A stretch of 64,000 nt of DNA, taken from positions 2,332,266 to 2,396,265 of the forward strand of contig NW_027062665.1 of NCBI RefSeq assembly GCF_032884065.1, in the 5' to 3' direction. Within the stretch, counting starts at the first letter, position 1; the number at the start of each line of letters is the position of its first letter. The stretch comes from Artemia franciscana. Taxonomy: Eukaryota > Arthropoda > Branchiopoda > Anostraca > Artemiidae. Positions 33,410-44,275 of this stretch are shown piece after piece. Position numbers and translations under genes: made by a program. Under the pieces are notes generated by a model that was given only the letters and a program-made list of their open reading frames with translations, was not told the DNA's origin and did no database searches.

Positions 33410-34648
33410 ACAAGTGCCAAGAGCTCATATGGCACTTGTGACGAGGTTGGAACCTAAAATTAGACACGGTACTAGAGTTATCGATTTCATCGTCCCAACA
33501 CGTCAAGAAGCACCGAACTCACCAAAGCACTATAAATCCATCCAACTACCCCAAAGAGATCGGATCGGTCTGCTTATGTCCATCACGTATCTATAAGTTT
33601 TGCTTATTCTCAAACTCGCCAAAAATCCCCCCCAATTTCCCAAAGAGAGCGGATCCGGTCTGGCTATGTCAATCGCATAACTAGAGCTTGTGCTTATTCT
33701 TCCCATCAAGTTTCATCCCAATCTCTCCGCTCTAAGTGTTTTCCATGATTTTCAGTTTCCAAGATCTCCATTTCCCCCCTATACCCCCTATGCAGCCGGA
33801 TCTGATCCAAATTGAAAATGGAGCATCTGAGACATGAGATCTTTCTGTTTATCAAGTTTCATTAAGACCAAATCACCCATTTGTAAGATAAACATACCTC
33901 AATTTTCACGATTTCCCCTCCATCCAGCCCCCCAGATCGTCGAATCAGGGAAATGACTTTTATCAAGTCAATTTGTATGGTTCTCTGACACGCCTACCAA
34001 TTTTCATTTTCCTAGCACGTTCAGGAGCAACGAACTCTCCAAAGCACTGGAAATCCCCCATCGACTTCCCCAAAGAGAATAGATCCAGTCCGGCTATTGA
34101 ATCAAGTATATAGGAATTATGATTATTCTTCCCACCAATGTTCTTCCCGATCTCTCCACTCTAAGCATTTTCCAAGATTTCCAGTTTTCCCCCCAACTCC
34201 CCTAAATGTCACTGGATCAAGTCTAGATTTAAAATAAGAGCTTTGAAACACAAGGTCTTTCTAAATATGAAACTTTATTAAGGTTCGATCACCCATTCGT
34301 AAGTTAAAAATACCTCATTTTTTCATTTTTTTTCCGGATTAACCGAGCTAATCCCCCCAAGTTCCCCAAAGAGAGTGGATCCGTTCTAGTTATGCCAATC
34401 ATGTATCTAGGACTTGTGCTTATTCTTCCCACCAAGTTTCATCCCAATCTCTCCACTCTAAGCGTTTTCCAAGATTTCCAGTTTCCCCCTCAAACTCCCC
34501 CCAATGTTATCAGATCCTGTTGAGACTTAAAATAAGAGTTTTGAGACATAAAATCCTTCTAAATATCAAATTTTATTAAGATCTGATCTCCCGTTCGTAA
34601 GTTAAAAATTCCTCATTTTTTCTATTTTTTCCGAATTAACTTTATAAA
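33410..34648 (+). repeat. tandem repeat of about 300-bp units
   Basis: CTTATTCTTCCCACCAAG-type words begin near 33693, 34122 and 34420, followed by CCCAATCTCTCCxCTCTAAG, TTTTCCAAGATTTCCAGTTT, GGATC-x-GxCTxxAxTTAAAA, TATCAAGTTTCATTAAG and CGTAAGTTAAAAATACCTCA. The first interval (429 bp) holds an extra 130 bp. The array starts with the palindrome ACAAGTGCCA...TGGCACTTGT (33410-33439) and ends near AAGTGCCAAAA (34648). One inverted copy is at 54130-54400. Confidence 0.82.
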
Positions 34649-35823
34649 TACCAAGTGCCAAAAAAACTGAAAATAAAAGCCAAAAAAGAATTCAAATGGC
34701 ATTTTGTCCTGTATTTGAGTGACACTAAGTAATTTTTACGGCAAGTGTTGGAACTGAGTGGCACAGACGGTAATAATAGTGAGCGATATATCTCAAAGGA
34801 AGGGATGGACCCTGCGAACTTATTCTTTAGTTTGAAATGTTGATCACGTCGGGCTGGGGAATTTTGGGTAAAAAAGAGCATTCTAATAAACAGCATTCTG
34901 ATTATTACAAATCCAACGTGTCTAAAAAAAAATCTGTCCTTTTCATTCTATTTTACCAACTATTTTGCTACATTTCTTATTTCATAACAGAAGAAAATAG
35001 CTGTTTTTTTCAGTTCAGTCTTTCAACTTTGTCACTACTTTACTTACACAGTAAAGATTAATTGTAAAACCGAATAAATGCAAAAGGAATATTTCTTTGG
35101 AATGGACTCTTGTTACAGCACTCATCATTTTATTTTCTATAGCATTATGACACCCATAGACTATAAAAGTCGAGTAATCAGTAAAATTTCCTCTTTTGTA
35201 ATGTCCTAGTTGACTTTTATCTCGAATAATCTAGGACACAATAATCTTTATCTTTTGACGCCAGAAAACCATTCATACAGACTAGTCATTTGACAAGCTT
35301 TCCAAATGGGCTTTCTACAGAGAGAAGTCTATTATAATTTTTGTTTTTATTACATGCTTCATAGCTTCCTCAAGAATGATGGTATACCGCTATTCTTAGG
35401 TATTAAATCACTTTTCATCACATCATATATAAAAATTCATGCATGATCTATTCAATCTCCCCTTGGTATTAAAGGCTGAATAATTCGTTATAAATAGAGC
35501 CTGATAAAAAGCTTTCCTGGAAAAAATTCTGTGAATTTTTCCTTTTTTTCTTATTTTAAAAAATTATCTTTTCCTATTTTGTGACACAATCGTGTTATAT
35601 ATTACAATGAGGTTCATATCCCTGGGATTTTTAAAAACATGGCATGTGTTTAAAGGTAAGAATATAAAATTATGTCCATTAAATCTCCCCTTAGCATCCA
35701 TCTCTGATTAAAATCATGCTTGGCTATGTTGAAAAATAAAACTGTAAAAACATCTCGTAATAGTCGAAGCAGACCACTAACTGTTATATTCCTAGTAGCA
35801 TGTTAATCAATATGTGTATATAC
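34649..35823. other. unassigned stretch
   Basis: No recognised gene. GGAACTGAGTGGCACAGACG (34750) begins a codon-like open plus-strand segment of about 30 codons (L-S-G-T-D-G-N-N-S-E-R) that ends at TGA. I could not assign it. Confidence 0.35.
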
Positions 35824-35959
35824 TCTAATGAGCTGCCAAAAACGCCGTATCTCAGCAAAATCATCAAAAGACTCCAACATTTGGTTGATATCTCTAAACA
35901 AATACCTATGGGCGTTCTCAGAATATTCAAACTTTAATTGCAATTTATTGCCGACGTAA
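35824..35959 (-). CDS. candidate internal exon, unknown protein
   Basis: Minus-strand reading: an uninterrupted pyrimidine-rich tract (complement of 35965-36000) leads to TATATAG at the acceptor, followed by 136 bp open in the frame YVGNKLQLKFEYSENAHRYL ... MLESFDDFAEIRRFWQLIR, ending at AGA before GTATATAC as donor. Composition (Glu, Asp, Phe, Arg, Asn) is protein-like, and no R1 or satellite words lie in it. The phase at its start (one base completes the codon) would fit the end phase of the candidate exon at 42275-42377. I do not recognise the protein. A single open segment of 45 codons can arise by chance. Confidence 0.3.
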
Positions 35960-36087
35960 CTATATAAATTTAAAGTAAAAAAGAAAACAGAAAAAAACCT
36001 TTGGACTTTGAACAATACCTATATGAATACCTTTTTGGTCTCTAGTCACTTTTTGTACACATTACAAGTGCACGCATGCACACATGA

Positions 36088-36108
36088 ACACACACACACA
36101 CACACACA
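36088..36108. repeat. (CA)n microsatellite
   Basis: Ten to eleven CA dinucleotides. Confidence 0.97.
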
Positions 36109-36179
36109 TCCCCTCTTCCTTGCATACGTTTTCCCACAAATACCCCACCCACTAATAGAAAGTTTCTCTAGGATAAAAT

Positions 36180-37030
36180 TCCCTCTGGAGAATTAATCCC
36201 GTCGAAAACTCTCCCATGGCGAATTTCTTCAGCGAAAAATCCCTCCGCCTACAGAAAAATACCCTATACAACTCCAACCCAGTAAAAATTTCCCTCAGAC
36301 AATTAACCCATAACATCTCCACATGTAAAATTGAATCGCCTAAGAGAAAATAAGACAAATGAAAAGTAATTCCTATATGAATTCCGGCAAATTCCCACAG
36401 TATAAAATTTTTCCTGTTAAGTTCACCCCCTGGAAACTTCCTTCCCCATGAAAAATTCTCTTTGTACAAAATTCCTCAAGCAGAAAATCCTTCCCTCCAC
36501 CGAAAAACGTATGCATACCTTCCTAATAACAAATCCTATAAGTAAAGAATAAGCAAATTTAATAAGTGAAACACATTTCCCAGGGTTTGTGGGGAAGGAG
36601 GTAAAGTATCTCCAAAGGCATAGTGGTTGGATATGTCAGCTATTCTGAACAAAATGGCCACATCAAGAAATTGATCAGAAGACTTTGAGTTGTGGGGAAG
36701 GTGGGAGGGGGTATAGTTGCTCTCCAATTTTTTTGGTCACTTAAAAAGGGAACTAGAACTTTTAATTTACGTTCAAATGAGTCCTTTCCCGATACTCTAG
36801 GACTATTGGTTTGACGTGATCACCGCTGGGAAAAACAAACAAAAACAAACAAGTGAACAAACATCCGTGATCTTCTTCTGGCAAAAACAAAATACAAAAT
36901 TCCACATTTTTGCAGATGGGGGTGCTTAGTTCTTTTTCTGAAAATCAGGAAAATTTAACTCAGGCACGTAGCTTTTGATGGGTAACATTAAACTGAATGA
37001 ATTTTTATATTTGGAATCACTATACACCTT
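36180..37030 (-). repeat. R1 partial copy
   Basis: Minus-strand R1 body: GACTTTGAGTTGTGGGGAAG, GGTCACTTAAAAAGGGAACT, GATCACCGCTGGGAAAAACA, TCCACATTTTTGCAGATGGG, GTAGCTTTTGATGGGTAACA. It stops before the terminal hairpin and abuts the next R1 copy. Confidence 0.75.
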
Positions 37031-37069
37031 TACAGCCAATTATTATAAGCCAATTCTATTTAAATATTA

Positions 37070-37892
37070 AATAAAAAAACAAGTTTTTTTTAACTGAAAG
37101 TAAGGAGCGACATTAAAATTTAAAACGAACAGAAATTACTCCGTATATGAAAGGGGCTGTTCCCTCCTCAACGCCCCGCTCTTTACGCTAAGGTTTGACT
37201 CTTTCTCTCAACTATACTTTTTAAAACAGTAAAAAACTTTAACGTAAAGAGCGGGACGTTGATGAGGAAGCAGCCCCTTTCATATACGACGTAATTTCTG
37301 TTCGTTTTAAATTTTAACATCGCTCCTTACTTTCAGTTAAAAAGCTTTTTTTTTAATTTCTGAACGTTTTTGAATCAATGCATGTTTTGATTTCGGCTCT
37401 CCGCACAGGAATAATTAAAACGAAATTTTTATATTTTTTTTTTTGGCTAAATGGCTTCTCATAGTCTTGATCGAATGATTTTGAGAAAAAAGGAGTGGGG
37501 GGGGGGGAAGCATAGCTGCCCCCCTATTTTTTGGTTACTTAAAAAGGCAACTAAAACTTTTAATTTTTTACGAATGTTTTTATTAGTAAACGATATACGT
37601 AACTTATAAATTAGCTTACGTAACGAACTTTTGTATTCTCATGTTTTTATTACAATTATGAGGGGGGTCACCCCCTCGTCAGTACCTTGTTCTTTACACT
37701 AAAGCTTAAATTTTGTCCCAATTCATTAAGAATGACCCCTGAATCATAAAAGCCGTAGAATAAATAGTTGAAATTACTAAAAATACTTTAGTGTAAAGGG
37801 CGTAGTATTAGGAGGAGGTGAGCCCCTCATATGTGTAATAATTTCTGTTCGTTTTAAGTTTTAATGCTGCTCCTTACTTCCAGTTGAAATTT
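37070..37892 (-). repeat. R1 copy, tail part (left of the retrotransposon insertion)
   Basis: Carries a complete type-1 foldback (37085-37343), the flank with CATGTTTTGATTTCGGCTCT and TTACGTAACGAACTTTTGTA, and a type-2 foldback (37650-37890) with CCAATTCATTAAGAATGACC in its loop. It ends at TGCTCCTTACTTCCAGTTGA, and the R1 body resumes at 40239 beyond the insertion. Confidence 0.88.
37085..37343. repeat. type-1 foldback, complete
   Basis: Arms from TTTTTTAACTGAAAGTAAGG (left) to CCTTACTTTCAGTTAAAAA (right), about 105 bp each, pairing through CGAACAGAAATTAC/GTAATTTCTGTTCG and CGCTCTTTACG/CGTAAAGAGCG. The loop is about 45 bp with CTTTTTAAAACAGTAAAAAA. Confidence 0.92.
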
Positions 37893-40238
37893 TTTTTTAT
37901 ATTTCAGATCGCAGGAGACTTTAATTTGTGACTTAACAGACAGTTCATCGCCAAGAACCCAACTCCTTCTGAATTCCCTCCCCCCTTCCTACTCAGTTGC
38001 TGATAAAACAGAAACTTTCACGTTTATTGGTGTCCTGTCAGCGACTTCTAACCTTGATCATTTTATTGCATCTTTCCCCTGTGAAACTGTCGAGGTAATT
38101 AGTGATGGCTTTTATTCGGATCACCTTCCAATAAAGTTGAAAAAATGCCCCTAAACAGCCAGATAAAAAGTGGTTTTATATAAAAGACTGGAAAGAAGTT
38201 AACCGCGAGATGTTTCGTTTTGAATGTGACAGAATATTAAATAAAATGAAGGTGCCCTTTCATTTGTTGTGCACGCGCTCAGTCCTTAGTGAAAAAGAAA
38301 TAGCCATCGGACTTACCACCTATCTAGCTAAAATTAACCATGCATTAAAGTGTGCTGAAGCTTCAGCTGTCCCGTGCAAGCGTATTAGGAAAGGCTCTCA
38401 AGTTCAGGGTTGGTCAAAAAACCCATCCCTTATTTCCGCGTGCGAGTCTTCTAAAATTTGGCTGAATATTTGGAAGGATTGCGGCAGGCCTAAGTCTGGG
38501 ACTATAAATGGTTTGCGGCTACGTTCTAAACGTTTTTTGCTAAAGTGTTAAGAAAACATAAGGTTGATCTTATTGAGAAAAACGCTCATAAATTGCAGAG
38601 AACCCTTCGAAGCTCTGGAAAAAATTTGAACGCCCTTGTGAACACATTAGTGCAAATAATATTCCTGATCCTGAGTGGATAAATTATTATAAGCATGAGT
38701 TTTCTTCTCCCTGGCCTGCTTTTGAGTCAAAATTTGAAAAAGAATTAAGTGCTTGTCTGAAAAAACACGAACCTTCGACATTTATAATTAAGCCAAGTGA
38801 TGTATCGTTTTATTGTAAAAAACTAAAGAAAAGAAATTCCGCGGGAGTTGATGGAATTACTGCCAGACATTTTGATTATGCAAGTGCTCTTCTTTTTAAT
38901 CATTTATCTCTACTTTTTCAAATGTCTATTGAAAACGGAGTTGTTCCTTATCAATTTACAGTTGGTCAAATAACCCCCATCCCGAAAAAAAAGGCAAAAA
39001 GGATTTTACCGCATGTAATTCGTTCCGATCTATAACAGTTTCTTGTACTATTTTTAAATTGTTTGAGTCAGTTATTTTGGATGAAATTGTTTCTAAATGT
39101 TATGTCCCACCCCACCAGTTTGGTTACCAAAAAGGTATTAGCCGGGAGCATGCCCTTTTTGCTTTAATGAATGTTCCTGCTGATGCAGAAAGAAGTAGAT
39201 CCCATGTTATCCTTTGTTCTTTAGATGTTGCTCGTGCTTTCGACTCTTGCATTTTTTCCCAAGTTTTATTTGAAGCGTATAAAAGAGGGGTAAATTTTTG
39301 TATAGTAAAGTGCCTTCTGTATATGAACCATCACCTTAAGGCGAAGTTAAAGGGGGGATCTTCCCTTTTTGATATTTTGCAAGGAGTCCGTCAAGGTGGC
39401 CTTACCTCACCTTCTTTATTTAATAACTCTGTTTTAAATGCCCAAAATTCTCTTAATTTTAGTTGTCTTCACCGTGGATTTAACTTGTCTTTAATAACTT
39501 TTGCAGAGGACGTTTTGAATCTAAGCCGTACTTTTAGTGGATGTGAAAACGCGTTTAATCAGCTTTACAATGAATATAAAAATATTGGGCTTTCTTTCAA
39601 TGTTGAAAAAACTGCTGTTGTAGCTTTCAATTTTAAAGAGACAAATGGCCCTATTTTTTTTATCTTTAGACAATTTTCAAGTCCCCCTTTCTCAAAAATT
39701 AGTTTACCTTGGAATGCCTATTGGAAAAATATGAAAGAAATTGTGAAATTATCCCTTGAAAATTTGAAGAAAAAACTGAGAATAGCTTATGCTTCAATTG
39801 TATCTAATATTAAACACATTGATAAATTAAATCTTGCGAAAATTTATAATAGCCTAGTTGTACCTCATCTCCTTTCTCTTCGTCCGGTTTGGCAGTTTTT
39901 TAGTGAACCTCACAAACTATCTGTTCGTAGAGTATATTTTTGTTAAGCTAAATTCCTTCTCAGTTACCCTTCTTGGACTAAAAATAGTTACTTAATGAAC
40001 AAATTCCGCCTAGTTTCTCCTACATTTATTATTGATAAAAGGCTTCATGATTTTCGTTCTTCTATGTCGATAGTGTCTCACCCATGGTCAGCATTACTTA
40101 TTTAATTGTTTGTTTGTGTTGATTGGTATTTATTTGTAGCTTTTTTTATTGTTTTTTCTCTTGTTACTCCATCTTAAGGGCGTTTCGCCCTCTTCTTTGT
40201 AGATGGGTTATAAATAAATTGATTGATTGATTGATCTA
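37893..40238 (+). mobile_element. 5'-truncated non-LTR retrotransposon with APE endonuclease end and RT
   Basis: Starts inside an AP-endonuclease domain (A-G-D-F-N at about 37908) and ends in GGTTATAAATAAATTGATTG with an ATTG tandem tail (40219-40236). A small 3' stem-loop, GGGCGTTTCGCCC, lies at 40177-40189. CR1/L2-like elements are known to end in short tandem repeats. It has inserted into an R1 copy: the interrupted R1 sequence joins correctly across it. Damage is limited to a few frameshifts and substitutions, so it is among the younger coding remnants here. Confidence 0.92.
37908..39946 (+). pseudogene. endonuclease-RT polyprotein, frameshifted
   Basis: Piecewise colinear: A-G-D-F-N, then ATSNLDHFIASFPCETVEVI and S-D-G-F-Y-S-D-H-L-P (conserved SDH motif of the AP endonuclease), a linker open at 38210-38551, KKLKKRNSAGVDGITARHFD (RT fingers), GQITPIPKK, a frameshift near 38995, then 39059-39946 with QFGYQKGISREHALF, LCSLDVARAFDSC, ILQGVRQGGLTSPSLFNNSV, ITFAEDVLNLSRTFSGC and GLSFNVEKT. 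The catalytic box is F-A-E-D instead of Y/F-A-D-D, so the RT would be inactive even without the frameshifts. The ATG at 39059 is internal, not a start. Confidence 0.9.
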
Positions 40239-41110
40239 TTTATTTTTTCATTGTTTTTTTAAATAATGCTAGAAAATCCTGCGCTTCCTTTATAGAAATT
40301 TTCTTCCCCCATGACATATTCCTCGATGTAAAGTTCCCCCAATATATCCTCCTCTTCCCAACCCCTCCCCCATCCAATAAATCCCCCTGAAAACGTCAGT
40401 ACACTTCCCAATAACCATTTCTATATGTAAGCACTGGTCAAAGTTTGTAACTTGTAGCCCCTCCCACGGGGACTGTGGGAGAGTAAGTGGTCCGCAAAGA
40501 CATAGTTCTAAGGTTTTTTGACTACGCTGAATAAAATGGCTATCTCAGATTTTGATCCGTTGATTTTGGGAAAAAATTAGCGTGGGAGGGGGCCTAGGTG
40601 CCTTCCAATTTTTTGGTAACTTTAAAAGGGCACTAGAACTTTTCATTTCCGTTCGAAAGAGCCCTCTCGCAACATTCTAGGACCACTGGGTCGATACGAT
40701 CACCCCTGGGAAAAAAAAACAAACAAAAAAACATATAAACAAATAAACACGCATCCGTGATCTGCCTTCTGGCAAAAACTAAAAAAATCCACATTTTAGT
40801 AGATAGGAGCTTGAAACTTCTACAATAGGGTTCTCTGATACGCTGAATCTGATGGTGTGATTTTCGTTAAGATTCTATGACTTTTAGTGGGCGTTTCCCA
40901 ATTTTCTAAAATAAGGAAAATTTTCTCAGACTCGTAACTTTTGATGGGTAAGACTAAACTTGATGAATCTTATATATGTAAAATCAGCATTAAAATACGA
41001 TTCTTTCAATGTAGCTATTGGTATCAAAATTCCATTTTTTAGAGTTTTGGTTACTATCGAGCCGGGTCGCTCCTTACTACAGTTCGTTACCACGAACTGT
41101 TTGATCTATT
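40239..41110 (-). repeat. R1 copy, body part (right of the insertion)
   Basis: Continues the copy at 37070-37892: TTTATTTTTTCATTG and AATGCTAGAAAATCCTGCGC directly follow the insertion, then the body in minus orientation (GAATAAAATGGCTATCTCAG, GGCACTAGAACTTTTCATTT, GATCACCCCTGGG, GATGGTGTGATTTTCGTTAA), ending with the perfect hairpin. Confidence 0.9.
41080..41099. repeat. R1 terminal hairpin
   Basis: CAGTTCGT-TACC-ACGAACTG: perfect 8-bp stem with a 4-base loop, identical in stem to the one at 57993-58012. Confidence 0.93.
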
Positions 41111-42274
41111 GATAATTAGAATTCTTGTTTTTAGTGAGCTGAACTCCAAAGTTGAAGCCTAGGAGGAATATTTAGCGCTGACGAGTGACGACATATGGAA
41201 TCAATTGTTTTTCGTTATATTGACTTCATTTAACAGTTTTATTGCACAAAGTCTATAACGTAAGGAATATTTTTATACTACAAAAAGCACAGATGAATAA
41301 GAATTTCAGTTTTTTTTATGTTTTTCCATTATCTTTCCAATGGTACATGCCCATCCGTATAAATGGCCAAATTTCTATTGTAGTATCGAGGTATTCGTCG
41401 GGGTCATGTTGCTGAAAACACCTGATTAGAAGAATTAGAAAGACAGTTTAACAAAAATATAGAAAAAAGAAAAGAAAACTTTTTCTTTCAAAGAAGGAGA
41501 AGAAGAAATTCTAAAAAAAAGCCAACTGAATAGCAAAACCTTCACTGTTGAAATTTTAGTACTATTATCTTGGTGTCAATTGTGGCGCTGCTTGCCAGTA
41601 TAAGTTGCCTTTTTATTATTCGGAATATCGACTTAGCTTGATCAATTTTTCGCATATTGTCCCTAACAAAAAGTAATTTCTCAAAAGGTCCTGATTTTTT
41701 TGAATGTCCACTCTTTTTTTGGATTTTTTTTTCTCCTCTCTTCTTACTGACAGCTTTAGAAAAAATTTACTTTGAACTTTAGAAATCTCCTACTCTCCTT
41801 CTTAAAACGATTAAATAGCAGCTGAACCTGGCACATTTCCAAACACCATATGCTGAAAAAAAAACAATCCATAAAAAATAAATTTACAAGGAAAGAAATT
41901 TCCTCAAGGGACACCACTCCTCAAGGCACCCTGTAGCACCGTTTGCAGTCATGGTTCTAGTTAGGAAAACTCGTGAAATGTCCACTGTAACGCCCTTATG
42001 AAGCCATACATGCAGAATTTCCTTATGGGGAAAAGGTTGGACGAAGGAGACTTTGAAGGAACAAAGACCCCCAAACAATCTCACAACACCAGGTTTTCAT
42101 AACAAAAGATTCCCGCTCCCCCATGTAAAATTTCTAAAGGAAAATACCCCTGGAAACTATTCTCTCTATGGCACATCTCCCCTTGGGAAATCCATCCCAT
42201 CCATAGAAAATTTTACCTTCCCAAGATTTCTCCAGGTACCCATACAAAGCTGGGTCGACTCTGGGTGAGCTTAC
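41111..42274. other. unassigned stretch
   Basis: No recognised gene. 41884-42268 holds overlapping ORFs on both strands in C/A-rich sequence with AAAATTTC-CCCT words, similar in style to 36200-36480 and probably an old R1 edge. Confidence 0.4.
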
Positions 42275-42377
42275 AGAGTCTTGCCACTAACCTCCGTTCC
42301 AGCCAAATAGCCAGCGACACCAGGAGCCAAACCGCTGTCGTCACGGACAAAGGGTTTCAAATCTAGCTCACTAGCCA
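42275..42377 (-). CDS. candidate internal exon, unknown protein
   Basis: This about 100-bp patch is near 53% GC, clearly above its AT-rich surroundings. On the minus strand it follows a TATTTGTTAG acceptor and reads ASELDLKPFVRDDSGLAPGV then A-G-Y-L-A-G-T-E-V-S-G-K-T, with GTAAGC as donor at 42274 (an alternative donor, GAG|GTTAGT, lies about 14 bases upstream on the minus strand). I do not recognise the protein. The acceptor has only a modest pyrimidine tract. Its composition contrast is the main argument that it is an exon. Confidence 0.35.
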
Positions 42378-43887
42378 CTAACAAATATGTAGTTCAGACA
42401 TATCACAAATCTCTACTAACTATATGAAAATATAGGTCAAGAAATTAAAGAATGTATTGTGCTTTGAATATCTATTTAATCTGATATCATTTAGCATTAG
42501 TCTTGGAAGGAAAGTTTTCTCCTTTTTATAACTGTAATATCTACAATTATAATAAAATTTAAGCGGAAAAAATACCATACGTTTTCGAGAGACATTATTA
42601 TTTTTGAGATTTTATTATGTTCATTTACTGTTTATAAAATCCTTTTTGTGAAAAGATGATTTAAGGATTTTTTTTGGATGACACAAGTCCTGAAAATAAA
42701 CTAAGATAAAAGGAGAAATAATGTCTTAGATATTTGAAATACTTTCGATCTCTCTTTCCAAACTCCCACGCCAAATGATTTAGTCAAAGAGAATTCCATT
42801 TTTGGATCCTCTTTCCCAAAAATCCTTCCCAAAAACCATCTGACAACACCGGAACAACTCTAGCCCTTTACACCCAGCCTATCCTTGTCAAGGAGTAAAT
42901 TCCGTATTGGACTTTTGTCGAGCTAACCATGTACTTCCATGATATCAACAGTATCACAGAGCGATACGCAGCAGTTAAGAAGGAAATTCAAAATCATAAC
43001 TCTAAGTTTCATAACCACCAGTGGCACGATTTACTTCTACAAAAACCAGTTAATCTGTTTTATTAGTTTTAACGATTATTTATAAGTAATGTTTTTACAA
43101 CAACAAAAATTAAAAAACGCATCAAAAATTTGTTTTCATTCATTTTTGCTACGTTTTTTACGAGTCAGAAAAACATTTTGGGGAGGATTCAAAGCCCCTA
43201 ACCCACCACCCAGGATACGGCTTTGCACCTGACCCTTTGTTGCTTTAACTATCAAAGCTCAATTCTTCTGTTTAAAGTGACCCCTAATGATTTACGTTTG
43301 AACAAATGGATTACATTTTGACTATATTCCCGCTCCTCTTAGGTTCAGAACAACTTCTTTTATGGAATTTTTTATTTGATATGTATAAAAAACAAGATGG
43401 CTCAAAACCAAGTAAAATATGGTTAAAAGCCTGAGACAAACCCAAGCCCTTTGTCTCAATCATTTTTGCAGAAAACTTCCATAGTTTTCCACATACTTTC
43501 TTATACCCTATGATTTAGTCCATTGCAGAGAGATGAGGAATATTTCTCGGTACTGTGGAATCCAAAAGGAAAGTATAAGGACAGTTAAGGGTCTGTATAA
43601 TCGATAGCTGTATGCAGCTCTTTTCATTGTTCAAAGCTAATGCCACTAATGAGAGGAAGTTATAATAGCAAAGATTTGGTAAATAGTTCTTATCAAAAAG
43701 TGTGGGAACATTAAAAGTGGAGACTTGTGCTTGAGTCAGAAAGAAAATCGTCAGTGCCATCTTACACAAAGGACCCAAAACTATTGCAGACTACGCTTGT
43801 CTTTTAGGTACTTTGAAACGCAAGAAAGCTTAAAGAAAGTAGAATTCTGTTCCCAGTAGGTGAACCATCTTAAAATTAGGGGTTAAC
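42378..43887. other. mostly unassigned
   Basis: No recognised gene. 43515-43778 on the minus strand is an 87-codon ORF of no known family (see rejected list). Confidence 0.4.
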
Positions 43888-43972
43888 CAAGCCTTCCAAT
43901 GCACTCCCCCCAACCTTCCAATGCACTCCCCCAGCCTCCCAATGCATCTCCTTAACCTCGCAACGCACTTTT
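43888..43972. repeat. four-copy short tandem repeat, about 22-bp unit
   Basis: CCTTCCAATGCACTCCCCC occurs twice, then CCTCCCAATGCATCTCC and CCTCGCAACGCAC. Confidence 0.85.
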
Positions 43973-43990
43973 TTTACTGAAAACCATGAA

Positions 43991-44275
43991 ATGGAAATGA
44001 GCACAACCGTTAAGAACTGTAATAGTTTCACTCATTTTTTACTTGACCGTCTTAAAGTAGACCAGAATCTCCCTTGTTTTGAGAAGACCTTGGCTAGCCT
44101 CAGTCTTATATCCCAGTTTTTTAACGAAGTTGCTAGACGTTACATTTTGATTGAGACTAATAGTTTCAATCGCAATCTTCCCACTTTCAATCATGTACGA
44201 TCCACCTCTCATAAATATCTTGTGCTTTTCTTTGTCTCTTTCTTATACTTTTTCTTACACTCCTTAGAGGGATAA
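43991..44275 (+). CDS. hypothetical ORF, weak
   Basis: 94 codons starting in an acceptable eukaryotic context (ACCATGAAATGGAAATGAG, second ATG). The peptide has FTHFLLDRLKVDQNLPCFEK and then S-Q-F-F-N-E-V-A-R-R-Y and ends with a hydrophobic stretch of about 17 residues (L-V-L-F-F-V-S-F-L-Y-F-F-L-H). No family recognised, no neighbouring exon seen. Chance ORFs of this size are expected in 64 kb, so this is offered only because its codon use looks more balanced than its neighbours. Confidence 0.18.
   Translation: MEMSTTVKNCNSFTHFLLDRLKVDQNLPCFEKTLASLSLISQFFNEVARRYILIETNSFNRNLPTFNHVRSTSHKYLVLFFVSFLYFFLHSLEG

Noticed and set aside
43515-43778. Minus-strand ORF with signal-peptide-like start (M-A-L-T-I-F-F-L-T-Q-A-Q-V)
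   Set aside because: Ends soon after, no family match, and a good splice-acceptor-like CTTTTGGATTCCACAG inside it argues against it being one coding frame.
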